Positions 27,685 through 35,943 of a stretch of DNA of 64,000 nt are shown piece by piece. Origin of the DNA: DASTCZ01 sp963704455. GTDB lineage: Bacteria > Acidobacteriota > Terriglobia > Acidiferrales > UBA7541. The stretch covers positions 1,364,001 through 1,428,000 of the forward strand of contig OY969905.1 of NCBI GenBank assembly GCA_963704455.1, in the 5' to 3' direction. Positions within the stretch are counted from its first letter, which is position 1. Each line of letters begins with the position of its first letter. The notes beneath the pieces are model-generated. The model was not told the origin of the DNA, did no database searches, and worked only from the letters and a program-made list of their open reading frames with translations. A program made the position numbers and the translations under genes.

Positions 27685-28947
27685 ATGAAAGCCGAGATCA
27701 TCGCCGTCGGTTCCGAACTCCTCACGCCCGACCGCGTGGACACCAATTCCCTTTTTCTTACTTCGGAATTAAATAAGCTCGGCATCGAGGTCACACGCAA
27801 GGGAGTCGTCGGTGACACTCCCGCCGACATCCGTGAAGCTATTTCCGAAGCGCTCGCACGCACGGATGTAATTATCGCCACCGGAGGCCTCGGGCCCACC
27901 GAGGACGACCTGACGCGCGAAGCCGTCGCCGAACTTCTCGGCCGCAAGCTCGAATCAAACCCCGAAGTCCTGCGCACAATTCAAGAACGCTTCCGCAGCA
28001 TTGGCCGCCAAATGGCCGAAATAAATGCGCGCCAGGCCATGATTCCCGAGGGCGCGCAAGTCTTGGAGAATAAGCGCGGCACTGCTCCGGGTCTTTGGCT
28101 CGAAGCCGACGGCAGAATCGTCATCCTTCTCCCCGGCCCGCCAAAAGAAATGGAAGCGATGTTTGCCCGTCAGGTCGTCGAGCGCCTGGGCAAACGCGCC
28201 GGCGACAAGCGCCTGATCGCGCGCGAATTGCGCGTTGCCGGGCTCCCCGAATCGGATGTGGACCAGCGCATCGCCCCCATCTACACAAAATACGCGGATG
28301 TGCAGACCACCATCCTCGCTTCGCCGGGTGAAATTGAAATCCACTTGCGCACCTGGTCTAGTGACGCGCGCGCCTCGGAGAAACTCCTCGACGAAATGGT
28401 CGAGCGGATTACAATTTCTCTCGGCGAGAATCTTTTCAGCACGCAAAGCGAATCGCTCGAAGAGGTTGTCGCCAACGCGCTCATCGCGAATGAATCCACA
28501 ATTTCCACGGCGGAAAGCTGCACCGGCGGCCTGTTGGCCGAGCGCCTAACGCGCACTCCCGGAAGCTCGGCTTATTTTCTCGGCGGCGTGGTGAGTTATA
28601 GCAATGAACTTAAATCCTCCTGGGTTGACGTGCCCGCCGAAATGATTCAAGCGCACGGTGCCGTCAGCGCCGAGGTGGCGTTGGCTCTTGCCGACGGCAT
28701 TCGCCGGCGCACCGGCAGCACGCTCGGCGTGGGAATCACGGGTGTCGCCGGCCCCAGCGGTGGCACGCCCGAAAAACCAGTCGGGCTTGTGCACATTGCG
28801 TTGGCGGACGGCGGCGCCCCGCGCGAGCACGGCCTCCGCTTCCCCGGCGACCGCGAACGGGTCCGCTGGCAAGCTTCGCAAACAGCTCTCGACATGGTGC
28901 GCCGCTATTTTCTGTTCGCCCCCGGCAAACGCGGCGCGAAAGGCTGA
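27685..28947 (+). CDS. cinA: CinA-family nicotinamide-nucleotide amidohydrolase
   Basis: Two-domain CinA of 420 residues. The N-terminal MoeA/MogA-like domain (about 1-170) has EIIAVGSELL and ATGGLGPTEDDLTREAV and is linked to ADP-ribose pyrophosphatase activity in some members. The C-terminal domain (about 258-415) has TAESCTGGLLAERLT, SYSNELK and GITGVAGPSGGTPEKPVGLV, the NMN deamidase signature used in pyridine nucleotide recycling. It follows pgpA and the propeller gene and precedes thpR by six bases. Confidence 0.95.
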   Translation: MKAEIIAVGSELLTPDRVDTNSLFLTSELNKLGIEVTRKGVVGDTPADIREAISEALARTDVIIATGGLGPTEDDLTREAVAELLGRKLESNPEVLRTIQERFRSIGRQMAEINARQAMIPEGAQVLENKRGTAPGLWLEADGRIVILLPGPPKEMEAMFARQVVERLGKRAGDKRLIARELRVAGLPESDVDQRIAPIYTKYADVQTTILASPGEIEIHLRTWSSDARASEKLLDEMVERITISLGENLFSTQSESLEEVVANALIANESTISTAESCTGGLLAERLTRTPGSSAYFLGGVVSYSNELKSSWVDVPAEMIQAHGAVSAEVALALADGIRRRTGSTLGVGITGVAGPSGGTPEKPVGLVHIALADGGAPREHGLRFPGDRERVRWQASQTALDMVRRYFLFAPGKRGAKG

Positions 28948-28953
28948 GCGCGA

Positions 28954-29517
28954 GTGCGGCTCTTCATCGCGCTGGACCTCAGTGAGTCCGTCCGCGCCGC
29001 GATTTCGGCGTTCTGTGAGAAACTGCGGCGCGCGCTCCCGTCGGCGCGCTGGGTTCGCCCGGAAGGAATTCACGTGACTTTGAAATTTATCGGCGAACTA
29101 AGTGAAGATCGTGTTGGCCCGATTCAATCCGCGCTTGAAAAAATCCATTCCCTCGCGCCGGTTGAGATGGCGTTTCGCGGAACGGGCTTCTTCCCGAATG
29201 AGCGCCGCCCGCGCGTCTTCTGGGCCGGCATTGAAGCCTCGCCGAATCTCGCGCGGATCGCTTCTGATATCGAAGCTCAACTCGAGCCGCTCGGGATCGC
29301 GCGCGAGGCCCGCGAATTCCGTCCGCATCTGACCCTCGCGCGTTTCGATGAGCTTCGCGGCATCGAAAAGCTGCTTGCCGCTCTTCATGAATCAGCCGTT
29401 CAGGAATTTGGCGCGCAGAAAACTTCGGAGATGCATCTCTACGAAAGCAAGCTCGGCCGCGGCGGCGCTCAATACACACGCGTTGCAACATTCCATTTTT
29501 CACCCGAGGCCAAGTGA
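28954..29517 (+). CDS. thpR: ThpR, RNA 2',3'-cyclic phosphodiesterase (LigT family)
   Basis: 187-residue 2H phosphoesterase. The two catalytic H-x-T-L motifs are HVTLKF (about 44-49) and HLTLAR (about 127-132). Homologues open 2',3'-cyclic phosphates; the physiological RNA substrate is uncertain. The start is GTG, six bases after cinA, and the stop overlaps plsY as GTGA. Confidence 0.92.
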   Translation: MRLFIALDLSESVRAAISAFCEKLRRALPSARWVRPEGIHVTLKFIGELSEDRVGPIQSALEKIHSLAPVEMAFRGTGFFPNERRPRVFWAGIEASPNLARIASDIEAQLEPLGIAREAREFRPHLTLARFDELRGIEKLLAALHESAVQEFGAQKTSEMHLYESKLGRGGAQYTRVATFHFSPEAK

Positions 29518-30155
29518 CAGCGGAAACACTCAATGCGTATTGGTGGCTGCCGCTCGCGGGCTATCTCATCGGCTCCGCTCCTTACGGCTTCCTGATTGCC
29601 CGCATCGCCGGGCAGCGCGACATCCGCTCGGCAGGCAGCGGAAGCATCGGCGCGACGAACGTCGCGCGCATTGCCGGCCCCGCCGCTGGCGCGTTGACGC
29701 TCGTTCTCGACGCCGCAAAGGGCGCGTTCTCAGTCTGGCTCGCTGCCTGGGTCACGGATTACGCAGCCTTCTGGATGGTCGCCGCGGCTCTTGGCGCAAT
29801 CGTCGGTCATGTATTTCCAATTTGGCTTCGAGGACGCGGCGGTCGTGGCGTTGCCACCGGCTTCGGCACGTATCTTGTGATTTGCTGGCCGGCAGCAGTC
29901 GCGGCATTGGGTATCTGGCTGGTTGTCGTTGGAGTTTCGCGCTACGCTTCGCTCGGTTCTCTGATGGCCACAGCATCGCTTCCCGTGCTGACTTATTTTC
30001 TTTACGCGCCGGGCCATGCCCCCGCGCACGCCATCTCGATCGGCACCGTTCTTGGCGCCATCCTGATTATTGTGAAACACAGTCCCAACATTGCGCGCCT
30101 CATGGCGGGGACAGAAAACAGAATTGAATTCCGGCGCGGCCGCGCAACTCAATGA
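29514..30155 (+). CDS. plsY: PlsY, acyl-phosphate:glycerol-3-phosphate acyltransferase
   Basis: Membrane enzyme making lysophosphatidic acid from acyl phosphate and glycerol-3-phosphate, the first step of phospholipid synthesis. The three conserved motifs are visible: YLIGSAPYGFLIA with SGSIGATNVARI, GHVFPIWLRGRGGRGVATGF split by the membrane, and a C-terminal ILIIVKHSPNIARLMAGTE. Length 213 with about five membrane segments. The start is GTG (GTGA overlap with thpR) and the stop overlaps gpsA, which supplies its substrate. Confidence 0.95.
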   Translation: MTAETLNAYWWLPLAGYLIGSAPYGFLIARIAGQRDIRSAGSGSIGATNVARIAGPAAGALTLVLDAAKGAFSVWLAAWVTDYAAFWMVAAALGAIVGHVFPIWLRGRGGRGVATGFGTYLVICWPAAVAALGIWLVVVGVSRYASLGSLMATASLPVLTYFLYAPGHAPAHAISIGTVLGAILIIVKHSPNIARLMAGTENRIEFRRGRATQ

Positions 30156-31156
30156 AAAAAATCGCCATTCTCGGCGGGGGAAGCTGGGGCACAGCGCTCT
30201 CGATTGTGCTAAGCAGGAGCCGCCGCGAGCACGCGCTAGCCCTGTGGGTTCACGACGCGGAACTTGGCACGCGCACGCGCCAGTCGCGCGAGAACGCCGT
30301 GTATCTCGCCGGCTTCTCGATTCCGCCCGCAATTGAAGTCACATCGGATCTCGCCATAGCGCTCAATGGCGCGGAAATCGTTCTCGGCGTCATACCATCG
30401 GCGCACGCTCGCGATGTGTACACCGCGATGCTCCCTCATCTGAAACCCGGCGCCGCAATCGTCAGTGCGACAAAAGGACTCGAACCCGGCACCCTCCTCC
30501 GTATGAGCGAAGTCATCGCCGCAGTCTGCTCTGGTGCAGCGGGCCCTCGCGTTGCCGTACTCTCCGGACCATCTTTCGCCCGCGAAGCCGCCCGCGGCGA
30601 CCCCACGGCCGTCGTAATCGCGTCACATCAGCCGGGCCTCGCCGCCGAATTGCAGGAAGAATTCGGCAGCGCCACTTTCCGCTTCTATACAAATGACGAC
30701 GTCGCCGGAGTCGAACTCGGCGGTGCCGTCAAGAACGTAATCGCCATAGCGGCGGGCGTGTGCGCAGGGTTGGGCCTCGGCGGCAACACAATCGCGGGCC
30801 TCGTCACCCGCGGTCTCGCTGAAATGACCCGCCTCGCCACCGCCCTCGGCGGGCGCCGTGACACCCTCGCAGGCCTCGCGGGCATGGGCGACCTCGTTCT
30901 CACTTCCACTGGCGCTCTCAGCCGCAACCGCTCTCTTGGAGTCGAGCTTGGAAAAGGCCGCCCGCTCAAGGAAATCATCTCCACCACGCGCATGGTCGCC
31001 GAAGGCGTCGGCACCACGGCTGCCACGCGCGAATTGGCCCGCCGCTCGGGCATCGAAATGCCCATCACGGACCAGATGTACGCCGTGCTCTACGAAGGCC
31101 GCGCCCCCCGCGATGCCATCCGCGAGCTAATGGAGCGCCGCCAGAAAAGCGAATAG
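30152..31156 (+). CDS. gpsA: GpsA, NAD(P)+ glycerol-3-phosphate dehydrogenase
   Basis: Cytoplasmic enzyme reducing dihydroxyacetone phosphate to sn-glycerol-3-phosphate for phospholipid synthesis. The Rossmann motif GGGSWGTAL is at 8-16, GPSFAREAARGDPTAVV follows in the middle, and the catalytic Lys lies in GGAVKNVIAIAAG. Length 334 is normal. It overlaps plsY by four bases (ATGA), forming a lipid-precursor unit. Confidence 0.97.
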   Translation: MKKIAILGGGSWGTALSIVLSRSRREHALALWVHDAELGTRTRQSRENAVYLAGFSIPPAIEVTSDLAIALNGAEIVLGVIPSAHARDVYTAMLPHLKPGAAIVSATKGLEPGTLLRMSEVIAAVCSGAAGPRVAVLSGPSFAREAARGDPTAVVIASHQPGLAAELQEEFGSATFRFYTNDDVAGVELGGAVKNVIAIAAGVCAGLGLGGNTIAGLVTRGLAEMTRLATALGGRRDTLAGLAGMGDLVLTSTGALSRNRSLGVELGKGRPLKEIISTTRMVAEGVGTTAATRELARRSGIEMPITDQMYAVLYEGRAPRDAIRELMERRQKSE

Positions 31157-31254
31157 CGCCCTGCATTCAACCCCGTATCTACAAGGCCACGCGTAGTACT
31201 ACCGTCTCACTCAGATTCGGTCCCATCCTCGTAAAATAGATTGGTTAAGCCGCC

Positions 31255-33024
31255 GTGCGCCCACTCGACCTCAACTCGCTACTTCCTCACCGTGTCCGCA
31301 TTCTGTGGATTGTGATGGGCGCACTCTTGCTGGTCAGCATCCTGCCAATCGCTCTTTACCACCAGCGAGTACTGCGCCTCAGCCAGAACAAACTCGAAGA
31401 CACCGAGCGTGTGCAACAAATTGAATTAACGCGGTCGATGTCGGAGCAAGTCCAACTATTCCAAGCGACGCTGCGCCAGCAGCTCGCCAGTGAGGTCCAA
31501 ATCCTCGCGCTCACCGGCTTGATTGATAGTGTGAATGACCCCGCCAACATCCCGAAAGTGAAGCTCCTGCTCAGAAATTTTGTTGCCAGCACTCCAAACG
31601 TTCTTTACGTCACCGCCGTCGGCACGGACGCCAACGGCAGCACCAGCAGCGCCGACGATTTCAACGCGGACCAGGACCCGTTTGTCGGCAACGCGCTGAT
31701 GCGCGCCTTCAGGGCCTCCGAGCAGTCGCTTGAATCCCACAGCGATCCTCTGGCTCTCGATCCCGGTAACCGCCCGGCATTCGTAATGGCGGTGCCGCTC
31801 GAAGTGGACGGCCGCTTCTCCGGGATGCTGGCCGCCGTCGTTTCGCTGGATACTATACTCAACCGGCTCAAGGAAGAGAGCGCCCACGACAGGACCGTTT
31901 TCATCGTCGACCACGCCGGACACATCGTCGCGCATCCGGACTCCAAGAATATTTTCCCCGGCACGGACTTCTCTTCGATCTCCCCGCTTGTAGCGAAGAT
32001 TCGTGATTTGCCGCCCGATTTCCGCTACACGGAAACCGTCCACTTCACGCTCCAGCAGGACGGTCGCGGCGTTCCCATGATGGGCGCGTACAGCACCATG
32101 CCGGAATTGAACTGGGCGGTGATATCGCAGCGCAGTCTCGAAAAAGCCCGCGAGGACGCAGGCGTCAATGAACTCAACAGGCAGGCGCTTTCTTTCGTGC
32201 TCGTGGTCAGCTTCGCCGCGCTGATTCTCGGATATCTTTTCGCCGTCGCTATCAGCGAGCCGATCCGCAGCCTTGCCCAATCCACGCGCGCCATCAGCCG
32301 CGGAGAATTTCACGAACGCACCCCCGTCCGCGGCGCCGCGGAAATCAGCGAGCTTGCCGAAACTTTCAACAAAATGGCCGACGACATCGAACAATACATC
32401 GCGCGCCTGAAACAGGCCGCCCGCGAGAATCGCGAACTCTTCCTCGGCTCGATCCGCATGCTCGCCGCTGCCATTGACGAAAAGGATCCCTATACGCGCG
32501 GCCATTCTGACCGCGTCGCGAAATATTCGATTCTCATCGGACTCGAATTGAATCTCTCCGATGAAGAGCTCGACCGGCTCCGCATTTCCGCGTTGCTCCA
32601 TGACGTCGGCAAGATCGGCGTGGACGACCGCGTGCTCAAGAAGCCCGGCGCGCTCACCGACGAAGAATTTGAACTGATGAAGCAGCATCCGTCCAAGGGC
32701 GCGAACATCATGCGCCCCGTCCCGCAGCTCGCCGAAATGCTCCCCGGCATCGAGTTGCACCACGAGCACGTGGACGGACGCGGCTATCCCTACGGCCTGC
32801 GCGGTGACCAGATTCCGCTGATGGCGCGCATCATCGCTGTCGCGGATACGCTCGACGCGATGACGACGAACCGTCCGTACCAAACGGCGATGGACTTGGA
32901 ATTCGCGCTGTCGAGGATCCGCACCCTTTCCGGCACCAAATTTGACCCCGTCATTACGGACGCGCTCGAAGCCGCCGTCCAAAGCGGCAAGATCAAACTC
33001 AAGGTTGAGCTTGTTACCGCCTGA
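31255..33024 (+). CDS. Membrane sensor with Cache-like, HAMP and HD-GYP domains
   Basis: Probable cyclic-di-GMP phosphodiesterase responding to an external signal. The 589 residues show a membrane segment at about 16-35, a periplasmic dCache-like region to about 300, a second membrane segment (about 305-328), HAMP (about 328-380, with EISELAETFNKMADDIE) and an HD-GYP domain. Key residues present are HDVGKIG starting at 449 and HHEHVDGRGYP near 502, with the GYP motif intact as RGYP. The start is GTG; TAAAAT at 31232-31237 could be its -10, giving a short leader. It is alone between gpsA and ftsY. Confidence 0.9.
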   Translation: MRPLDLNSLLPHRVRILWIVMGALLLVSILPIALYHQRVLRLSQNKLEDTERVQQIELTRSMSEQVQLFQATLRQQLASEVQILALTGLIDSVNDPANIPKVKLLLRNFVASTPNVLYVTAVGTDANGSTSSADDFNADQDPFVGNALMRAFRASEQSLESHSDPLALDPGNRPAFVMAVPLEVDGRFSGMLAAVVSLDTILNRLKEESAHDRTVFIVDHAGHIVAHPDSKNIFPGTDFSSISPLVAKIRDLPPDFRYTETVHFTLQQDGRGVPMMGAYSTMPELNWAVISQRSLEKAREDAGVNELNRQALSFVLVVSFAALILGYLFAVAISEPIRSLAQSTRAISRGEFHERTPVRGAAEISELAETFNKMADDIEQYIARLKQAARENRELFLGSIRMLAAAIDEKDPYTRGHSDRVAKYSILIGLELNLSDEELDRLRISALLHDVGKIGVDDRVLKKPGALTDEEFELMKQHPSKGANIMRPVPQLAEMLPGIELHHEHVDGRGYPYGLRGDQIPLMARIIAVADTLDAMTTNRPYQTAMDLEFALSRIRTLSGTKFDPVITDALEAAVQSGKIKLKVELVTA

Positions 33025-33094
33025 AGTTTGCCATCTGCGATTCGGCGCCTCGCAGCTCAAGTAAACTCCGCGTTCAATTCATTCGATGTCAATC

Positions 33095-33103
33095 TGCTAC
33101 AAT
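33095..33103 (+). promoter_or_regulatory. Extended -10 element upstream of ftsY
   Basis: TGCTACAAT is an extended -10 matching the consensus at five of six hexamer positions. It lies 33 bases before the preferred ftsY ATG and just before an inverted repeat. Confidence 0.5.
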
Positions 33104-33107
33104 CGCC

Positions 33108-33130
33108 GATTCGGCGGTTTGCGCCGAATC
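33108..33130 (+). repeat. Perfect 9-bp inverted repeat in the ftsY leader
   Basis: GATTCGGCG (33108-33116) and CGCCGAATC (33122-33130) are exact reverse complements around a five-base loop. The 5' arm can instead pair with CGCCG at 33104-33108, giving a competing smaller hairpin. The structure ends six bases before the ftsY ATG and no T-run follows, so it is not a standard terminator. Confidence 0.6.
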
Positions 33131-33136
33131 AACCAG

Positions 33137-34147
33137 ATGTTTTCCATTTTCGGCAAAAGCAAATCCGGTGAGGAAAAGCCGGCAAAGTCGCTCCTCGACC
33201 GCCTCAAGGAGTCCGTCAGCAAGACGCGCTCGCAATTAGCCGCGCGTGTCGAAGGTATTTTTACCAGCGGAAAAAAGATTGACCCCGCCGTTCTCAAGCA
33301 ACTTGAAAACGCGCTGCTCGCCGCGGATATCGGAGTGCGCACGACCCGCGAAGTGCTCGATGCTGTCCGCGAAAAAGTGGACCGGCACACGCTCTCCGAT
33401 GCGAGCGAGCTAAAGGCTGAGTTGAAGCGCCAGCTTCTCGCACGATTGTCGCCCATCCCGCCGTCTGAAAATGGCGCTGCTGCTCGGCCCGCTTCAATTC
33501 CTGCTGCGTCTGCCGTCTTTGAACCCTCAATCAAAGGCACGCGCGTAATTTTCATGGTCGGCGTAAATGGGGTGGGAAAAACCACCACCATGGGCAAGCT
33601 CGCCAACCGTTTGCGCCTGGAGGGCCACTCCGTTTTGCTCTGCGCCGCGGACACATTTCGTGCCGCGGCAATCGAACAGCTTGAGGTCTGGGCCCAGCGC
33701 GCGGGCGTCGAAATCATCAAGCAGAAGCCGGGCGCGGATCCTGCCGCCGTAGTTTTTGACGCCGTGGCCGCCGCGCGCGCGCGCGGCACCGACGCCATAA
33801 TCGTAGACACCGCGGGCCGCCTCCACACGAAATCCAATCTCATGGCCGAGCTCGATAAAATGAAGCGCACCGCGGCAAAAGTTATTCCCGGCGCGCCACA
33901 CGAAATTCTTCTCGTCATGGACGCGACCACCGGACAAAATGGCCTCGTTCAAGCGCGCGAATTTACCGGCGCAGTCGGCGTCACCGGCATCGTGCTTACA
34001 AAACTTGACGGCACGGCAAAGGGCGGCATCGTCGTCGCCATCACTCGCGAACTCGGCCTGCCGGTGCGCTTTGTCGGCGTCGGCGAAAAAATGGAAGACT
34101 TGGTTCCCTTCGACGCCGAATCTTTCGTAAACTCTCTATTTGAATGA
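33137..34147 (+). CDS. ftsY: FtsY, signal recognition particle receptor GTPase
   Basis: SRP-type GTPase that docks SRP-ribosome complexes at the membrane for co-translational insertion. From the ATG at 33137 (MFSIFGKSK) it has 336 residues. The N domain is at about 15-100, a Pro/Ala linker at about 106-130, and the G domain follows with P-loop GVNGVGKTT at 142-150, DTFRAAAIEQL, DTAGRLHTKSNLM and TKLDGTAKGG. The acidic A domain found in E. coli is absent, as in many phyla. An upstream ATG (33086) lies within the promoter region and is rejected. Confidence 0.95.
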   Translation: MFSIFGKSKSGEEKPAKSLLDRLKESVSKTRSQLAARVEGIFTSGKKIDPAVLKQLENALLAADIGVRTTREVLDAVREKVDRHTLSDASELKAELKRQLLARLSPIPPSENGAAARPASIPAASAVFEPSIKGTRVIFMVGVNGVGKTTTMGKLANRLRLEGHSVLLCAADTFRAAAIEQLEVWAQRAGVEIIKQKPGADPAAVVFDAVAAARARGTDAIIVDTAGRLHTKSNLMAELDKMKRTAAKVIPGAPHEILLVMDATTGQNGLVQAREFTGAVGVTGIVLTKLDGTAKGGIVVAITRELGLPVRFVGVGEKMEDLVPFDAESFVNSLFE

Positions 34148-34154
34148 GTCTGTA

Positions 34155-35294
34155 ATGGCCGCTCCCGCGCAGAAAACATCTAAGAATCCTGATGATCGCT
34201 GGATGCAACGCGCCCTCGCCCTCGCACGCCGCGGCGAAGCGCTCACAAGCCCCAACCCGATGGTCGGAGCAGTGCTCGTGCGAAATGGCCGCGTAGTCGG
34301 CGAGGCGTATCACACTTACGCCCGACTGAAGCACGCGGAAATCCTCGCCCTCGAATCCGCGGGACGCCGCGCGCGCGGCGCAACGCTGTACATAAATCTC
34401 GAGCCCTGCGTGCATCACGGACGCACCGGCCCTTGCACGGACGCAATCATCGCCGCGGGCGTTCGCCGCGTCGTCGCCGCGATGCCCGACCCCAATCCAA
34501 GAGTTTCCGGCCGCGGCTTCAGCAAACTGCGCGCCGCTGGCATCCATGTCGAAGTCGGTTTGCGCGAGGCCGAAGCGAAGCGCTTGAACGAGGCTTTCGC
34601 GCGATGGATCACCTCGCGTCGCCCATTCGTCACGCTGAAAACAGCTATGACTCTCGACGGGGCCATCGCCTGGCCGTCCTCGCATCACGGTCAAAATCAA
34701 AAGTGGATTTCATCTCCGCAGTCCCGGAAAGAAGTGCAGCGGTTGCGCCACGCATCCGACGCCGTCCTCACCGGAATCGGCACAATTCTCGCCGACGATC
34801 CGCTTCTCACGGATCGCACCGGACGCCCGCGGCGGCGTCCACTTCTCCGCATTGTGCTCGATTCGCTTTTGCGTCTCCCGCCTCATTCACAATTTGCGAA
34901 ATCAGCTAGGAACGATATCTTGGTTTTTACAACGCGAAAAACAATTGAGCCGCGCGCCGAGCCGCTGCGCAAATTGGGGATTGAGATCGCCTATGTGAAG
35001 CAGAAAGGCGACATCCTCGATTGGATAGCTGTCCTTCACCAACTCGCCAGGCGCGATATCCAAAGCATTCTCATCGAAGCCGGCACGCGCGTGAATTCCT
35101 CCGTCTTGATTACGCGCGCCGTGGATAAGCTGGTAGTCTTTATCAATAAAAGAATGGCCGGTGTTGGCGGCAGGCCCTGGGCCACGAAGGCCGCGGGCCG
35201 GCGCATGAAAAATCTTCGCGATGTAGAAACGCACCGCATCGGGCCGGATGAATGTTACACGGGGTATTTTCGCGATGTTTACGGGAATCGTTGA
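34155..35294 (+). CDS. ribD: RibD, bifunctional pyrimidine deaminase/reductase
   Basis: Catalyses deamination and then reduction of the early pyrimidine intermediate in riboflavin synthesis. The deaminase domain binds zinc through His60 (HAEIL, with catalytic Glu62), Cys85 and Cys94 (EPCVHHGRTGPC). The reductase domain starts near 146 (RPFVTLKTAMTLDGAI) and includes GIGTILADDPLLTDR and ILIEAGTRVNSS. Length 379. The ATG at 34155 is preferred to an in-frame TTG at 34140 inside ftsY. The 3' end overlaps ribE by 20 bases. Confidence 0.95.
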   Translation: MAAPAQKTSKNPDDRWMQRALALARRGEALTSPNPMVGAVLVRNGRVVGEAYHTYARLKHAEILALESAGRRARGATLYINLEPCVHHGRTGPCTDAIIAAGVRRVVAAMPDPNPRVSGRGFSKLRAAGIHVEVGLREAEAKRLNEAFARWITSRRPFVTLKTAMTLDGAIAWPSSHHGQNQKWISSPQSRKEVQRLRHASDAVLTGIGTILADDPLLTDRTGRPRRRPLLRIVLDSLLRLPPHSQFAKSARNDILVFTTRKTIEPRAEPLRKLGIEIAYVKQKGDILDWIAVLHQLARRDIQSILIEAGTRVNSSVLITRAVDKLVVFINKRMAGVGGRPWATKAAGRRMKNLRDVETHRIGPDECYTGYFRDVYGNR

Positions 35295-35943
35295 GCACAC
35301 GGGAATCGTCGAATCGCTCGACATGAGCGACGCTGGCGGACGCCTCCGCGTGCGCGCTCCGGAAATCGCCGGTGCTCTCACAATTTCCGCGAGCATTGCC
35401 GTAAACGGCTGCTGCCTCACTGTCGTCGAACATGACTCCGAATCTTTCGCCGCCGACCTGTCTCCCGAGACTCTTCAGCGCACAACCTTCGGCGAAATGA
35501 AACCCGGCGCGCCCGTAAATCTTGAAAGGCCGCTCACTGCAGGGAGGGAACTTGGCGGCCATTTTGTTCAGGGACATGTGGACGGTGTGGGCCGCGTCGC
35601 GAAGCTTTCAATGATCGGTGCGTCGGGCCTCTCAACCGAAAATGCAAATTGGTGGCTGGATGTTCGCGTGCCCAATGATCTCGCCGCATACGTCGCGGAA
35701 AAAGGCTCCATCTCCATTGATGGCATCAGCTTGACCGTCGCATCCTGGCGCGACGGCGTCGCCGGTCTCGCGATTATTCCGTTCACGTACGCTCACACAA
35801 ATTTGCAGGGGCTTTCCGCCGGCGATCCCGTGAATCTCGAAGCCGACATCCTCGCCAAATATGTCGAGCGGCTGCTCGACGCGCGCCGGACGAATCCTGT
35901 CTCTCGGTTTTCTGTTGAGCGTCTCGTGGAAGATGGTTTCTAG
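35275..35943 (+). CDS. ribE: RibE, riboflavin synthase alpha chain
   Basis: Dismutates two molecules of 6,7-dimethyl-8-ribityllumazine into riboflavin. Two lumazine-binding halves are visible: MFTGIVEHTGIV with VNGCCLTVVEHDSESFAADL, and GRELGGHFVQGHVDGVG with IDGISLTVAS. Length 222. The start MFTGIVE matches the invariant N-terminus of the family, so the ATG at 35275 is secure. It overlaps ribD upstream. Its TAG is directly followed by the stop of the convergent permease gene, with no terminator between them. Confidence 0.95.
   Translation: MFTGIVEHTGIVESLDMSDAGGRLRVRAPEIAGALTISASIAVNGCCLTVVEHDSESFAADLSPETLQRTTFGEMKPGAPVNLERPLTAGRELGGHFVQGHVDGVGRVAKLSMIGASGLSTENANWWLDVRVPNDLAAYVAEKGSISIDGISLTVASWRDGVAGLAIIPFTYAHTNLQGLSAGDPVNLEADILAKYVERLLDARRTNPVSRFSVERLVEDGF

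Noticed and set aside
31456..33060. 534-codon minus-strand frame opposite the HD-GYP gene
   Set aside because: Mirror of strong codon bias; the plus strand has intact Cache-like, HAMP and HD-GYP motifs.
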